Assembly (NCBI GenBank): GCA_026706165.1
Contig: JAPOZF010000405.1
Location: 1 to 8,524, forward strand
DNA from: Gemmatimonadota bacterium
GTDB taxonomy: Bacteria > Latescibacterota > UBA2968 > UBA8231
Direction: 5' to 3'
Length of the DNA: 8,524 bases
Below are positions 6,377 to 8,524 of the stretch, one piece after another (position 1 is the first letter of the stretch; every line of letters begins with the position of its first letter). Under the pieces are notes generated by a model. That model was not told where the DNA came from and did no database searches. It worked only from the letters and a program-made list of their open reading frames with translations. A program made the position numbers and the translations under genes.

Positions 6377-6609
6377 ACTCGTTCAGGCGCTTTGCGAGCC
6401 AGGCGCTTCCGCGTCCCGATTGTGACAATCTTTCTCTGCGACGGAACACCTGGCCCAGGGCCTCCCGGGAAACCTCGGGTTCTGGATCCCCGAACCGCAT
6501 GACCTGCTCTTCCGGCGCCCTGTCCACGGGAGTGGCCTTCCCGGCTGGAGGTGCGGCCTCTTCCCGGCACTTTCCCCCGCCGTTCCCCGCTCCCGACCGG
6601 CAGCGCTGA
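6377..6609. other. Intergenic region with a 13-bp palindrome and a possible minus-strand coding remnant
   Basis: This 233-base gap is unusually long inside an otherwise tight gene row. GATTGTGACAATC at 6418-6430 is a perfect inverted repeat with 6-base arms around one central base and stands out as AT-rich in this context; it is operator-like, but I recognise no specific regulator. On the minus strand a frame read from the ATG at 6500 downward gives a protein-like stretch, MRFGDPEPEVSREALGQVF followed by a basic helix-like segment, but it runs without a stop into the antisense of the aminotransferase gene and has no clear family. No intrinsic terminator with a T-run was found. Confidence 0.4.
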
Positions 6610-8524
6610 ATGAGCGAACCCCTGCCGCGCATCGGCCTGGTGCAGATGGAGGTGAAACCGGGCCGCCCCGACCTCAACGCCGCGTCGATGCTGGACTACA
6701 TCGGCGAGGCGCGGCGCCGGGGAGCCGAGGTGGTGGTCTTTTCCGAGCTCTGCGTCAGCGGCTACATCGTCGGCGACCTCTGGGAGGTGGACGAGCTGGC
6801 GGCCGACTTCGCCGGGTACAGCGAGGATATCCGCCGCGCCAGCGAGGGGATCACCGTCCTCTTCGGCAACGTCGCCGTCGACCGGGGGCGCATCGGGGAG
6901 GACGGGCGCATGCGCAAGTACAACGCCGTGTACGTCTGCAGCGACGGCGAGTACGTCGTCCGGCCCGGCCTGCCTGAGGGGCTGCCGCCCGGGGTGCAGC
7001 CGAAGACCCTGCATCCGAACTACCGCTTCTTCGACGACGACCGGCACTTCTACTCGCTGCGCAAGCTCGCCGCTGCCGAGGGGCGTTCGGTGTACGACTG
7101 GATGGTTCCGTTCGAGGTGGCGCTGGAAGACGGAAGGCGTTTCCGCTTCGGCGTCCAGCTGTGCGAGGACATCTGGTGCCGGGACTACAGCTGCGACGGA
7201 GAAATCCTCGACACCCTCGCCGCCTACCGGGAGCGCGAGGCGCAGGCCGTCTTCAACCTCTCCTCCTCTCCCTGGACCTGGCGAAAGAACGACAAGCGCA
7301 ACCGCGTCGTGCGCGATATCCTGAAGCGCTCGCCCCTTCCCTTCTTCTACGTCAACCAGGTCGGGGCTCAGAACAACGGCAAGAACATCATCGTCTTCGA
7401 CGGCGACTCGACCTTCTACGGCAGCGACGGCGGCGTCAGGCGCCGGGCGCGCCCCTGGAAGGAGGAGCTCCTCGTGCTGAACCCGGACGGGGAAACCTCG
7501 GGCCCGCCAGAACGGGAAGCCGCGCCGCCCGGGCAGGAGGAGGTCGAGTCCGTGTACTGCGCCATCCGCACCGGGCTGGGCCACCTCGACCACGTGCGCG
7601 GCGGCGAGAACCGCTTTCTCGTCGGGGTCAGCGGCGGCATCGACTCCAGCGTGGTCGCCTGCCTGCTGGAGCGGACCTTCGGCGCCGGCCGCGTCTTCGC
7701 CGTCAACATGCCGACCCGCCACAACGCGGACGTCACCCGCGACAACGCCCGCCTCCTGTGCGAGCGCCTGCGGGTCGACTACCTCAGCTGCCCGATCGAG
7801 GACCTCTACCGGCAGGTCGCCGGCCGCATCGAGGGGATCGTCTTCCCGCGTTCAAAAGGGCGCTACGACCGCCTCGTCGACGAGAACATTCAGGCCCGCA
7901 TCCGCTTCTCCGACCTCCTCGCCGGCATCGCCGCCAAGCACGGGCTCATCTTCACCAACAACGGCAACAAGACCGAGCTCGCTTTGGGGTACACGACCCT
8001 GTACGGAGACCTCGACGGCGCCGTATCCCCGCTCGGGGATCTCTACAAGGTGCAGGTGTTCGCCCTCGGCAGGTACCTCAACGACGCCGTCTACGGGCGC
8101 GAGGTGATCCCGGAGAACCTGCTGAGCATGGCGACGGTGCCCAGCGCCGAGCTGTCGCCGGAGCAGGACGTCACCCGGGGGATGGGGGACCCCATCAAGT
8201 ACGGGTACCACGACGCCGTCCTGCGGCAGCTGATCGAGTACCGGCGCCACCCGGCCGACCTGATGCGTTGGTACCTGCGGGGGGAGCTGCTCGAGCGGCT
8301 GGAGTGGGGGGACCGGGAGGCCTTCAGCGCCCATTTCGCCGATGCCGCCGCCTGGCTGGAGGATCTCGACTGGGTGGAGCGCCAGCTGCGCTCCAGCTTC
8401 TTCAAGAGGATCCAGTCGCCGCCGCTGATCGTGCTGAGCAAGCGGGCCTTCGGCTTCGACCTGCGCGAGACGCAGTGGCCGGCGTATCAGCCGCGGTCCT
8501 GCGCCGAGCTCCGGCAGCCGGTGG
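6610..8524 (+). CDS. nadE: Glutamine-dependent NAD+ synthetase (3' end outside window)
   Basis: Makes NAD+ from deamido-NAD and ATP, using ammonia released from glutamine by its own N-terminal domain. 638 residues are visible and no stop is reached; the final IQSPP...SKRAFGFD block (601-617) is a near-terminal family feature, so little should be missing. The N-terminal nitrilase-type glutaminase domain (about 5-290) shows the Glu-Lys-Cys triad: E46 in FSELCVSGY, probably K132 in PKTLHPNY, and C185 in GVQLCEDIW. The C-terminal synthetase domain (about 310-620) has the ATP-pyrophosphatase loop SGGIDSS (341-347), ENIQARIR (425-432) and TNNGNKTELALGYTTLYGD (449-467). The ATG at 6610 directly follows an in-frame TGA at 6607 and is the first start after it, but lacks a visible Shine-Dalgarno. 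With the nicotinamidase and phosphoribosyltransferase upstream it supplies the last step of NAD salvage; the intermediate NadD step is not encoded here. Confidence 0.95.
   Translation, partial: MSEPLPRIGLVQMEVKPGRPDLNAASMLDYIGEARRRGAEVVVFSELCVSGYIVGDLWEVDELAADFAGYSEDIRRASEGITVLFGNVAVDRGRIGEDGRMRKYNAVYVCSDGEYVVRPGLPEGLPPGVQPKTLHPNYRFFDDDRHFYSLRKLAAAEGRSVYDWMVPFEVALEDGRRFRFGVQLCEDIWCRDYSCDGEILDTLAAYREREAQAVFNLSSSPWTWRKNDKRNRVVRDILKRSPLPFFYVNQVGAQNNGKNIIVFDGDSTFYGSDGGVRRRARPWKEELLVLNPDGETSGPPEREAAPPGQEEVESVYCAIRTGLGHLDHVRGGENRFLVGVSGGIDSSVVACLLERTFGAGRVFAVNMPTRHNADVTRDNARLLCERLRVDYLSCPIEDLYRQVAGRIEGIVFPRSKGRYDRLVDENIQARIRFSDLLAGIAAKHGLIFTNNGNKTELALGYTTLYGDLDGAVSPLGDLYKVQVFALGRYLNDAVYGREVIPENLLSMATVPSAELSPEQDVTRGMGDPIKYGYHDAVLRQLIEYRRHPADLMRWYLRGELLERLEWGDREAFSAHFADAAAWLEDLDWVERQLRSSFFKRIQSPPLIVLSKRAFGFDLRETQWPAYQPRSCAELRQPV

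Noticed and set aside
6262..7722. 486-residue minus-strand open frame over the nadE 5' half
   Set aside because: Val/Ala/Asp-rich antisense shadow; the + strand frame shows the complete glutaminase triad and the synthetase P-loop.

Overview
The window is GC-rich and very dense in genes, and every supported gene reads left to right on the + strand. A secreted beta-barrel-type protein points to a Gram-negative (diderm) bacterium. The lineage cannot be fixed from sequence alone. A hairpin-forming repeat at 5122-5199 resembles, from memory, repeats common in Geobacter/Desulfuromonas-type genomes. The large membrane protein belongs to a family I associate mainly with Planctomycetes, Verrucomicrobia and similar phyla. 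I lean weakly to Desulfuromonadia and keep a PVC-like origin open.

Layout: (1) 2-283 is the C-terminal end of a probable P-loop nucleotide/shikimate-kinase-like protein that enters from the left edge. (2) 360-1184 is an exported protein of the MetA-pathway/transporter-like outer-membrane family. (3) 1185-1404 is intergenic with no gene seen. (4) 1405-3393 is a 662-residue polytopic membrane protein of the DUF6785/DUF6784 type, function unknown. (5) 3394-3577 is intergenic and holds what looks like a decayed second copy of the 3' end of that gene, then a possible promoter and a clear Shine-Dalgarno. (6) 3578-4108 is a nicotinamidase-like isochorismatase-family hydrolase. (7) 4114-5121 is nicotinate phosphoribosyltransferase. 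(8) 5122-5199 is an inverted-repeat element that begins at the base after the previous stop codon. (9) 5219-6376 is a PLP-dependent class I/II aminotransferase. (10) 6377-6609 is intergenic, with a 13-bp AT-rich palindrome and a possible minus-strand coding remnant. (11) 6610-8524 is glutamine-dependent NAD+ synthetase, cut by the right edge.

The right-hand half reads as an NAD salvage (Preiss-Handler) unit: nicotinamide to nicotinate (nicotinamidase), nicotinate to nicotinate mononucleotide (phosphoribosyltransferase), then deamido-NAD to NAD (NadE). The adenylyltransferase step (NadD) is not in the window. The aminotransferase between these genes has no obvious role in the pathway and is the main functional puzzle. 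No tRNA, rRNA, CRISPR array, complete insertion sequence or phage gene was seen. The most unusual DNA structures are the in-frame, 108-bp-offset copy of the membrane-protein tail and the repeat abutting the phosphoribosyltransferase stop codon.
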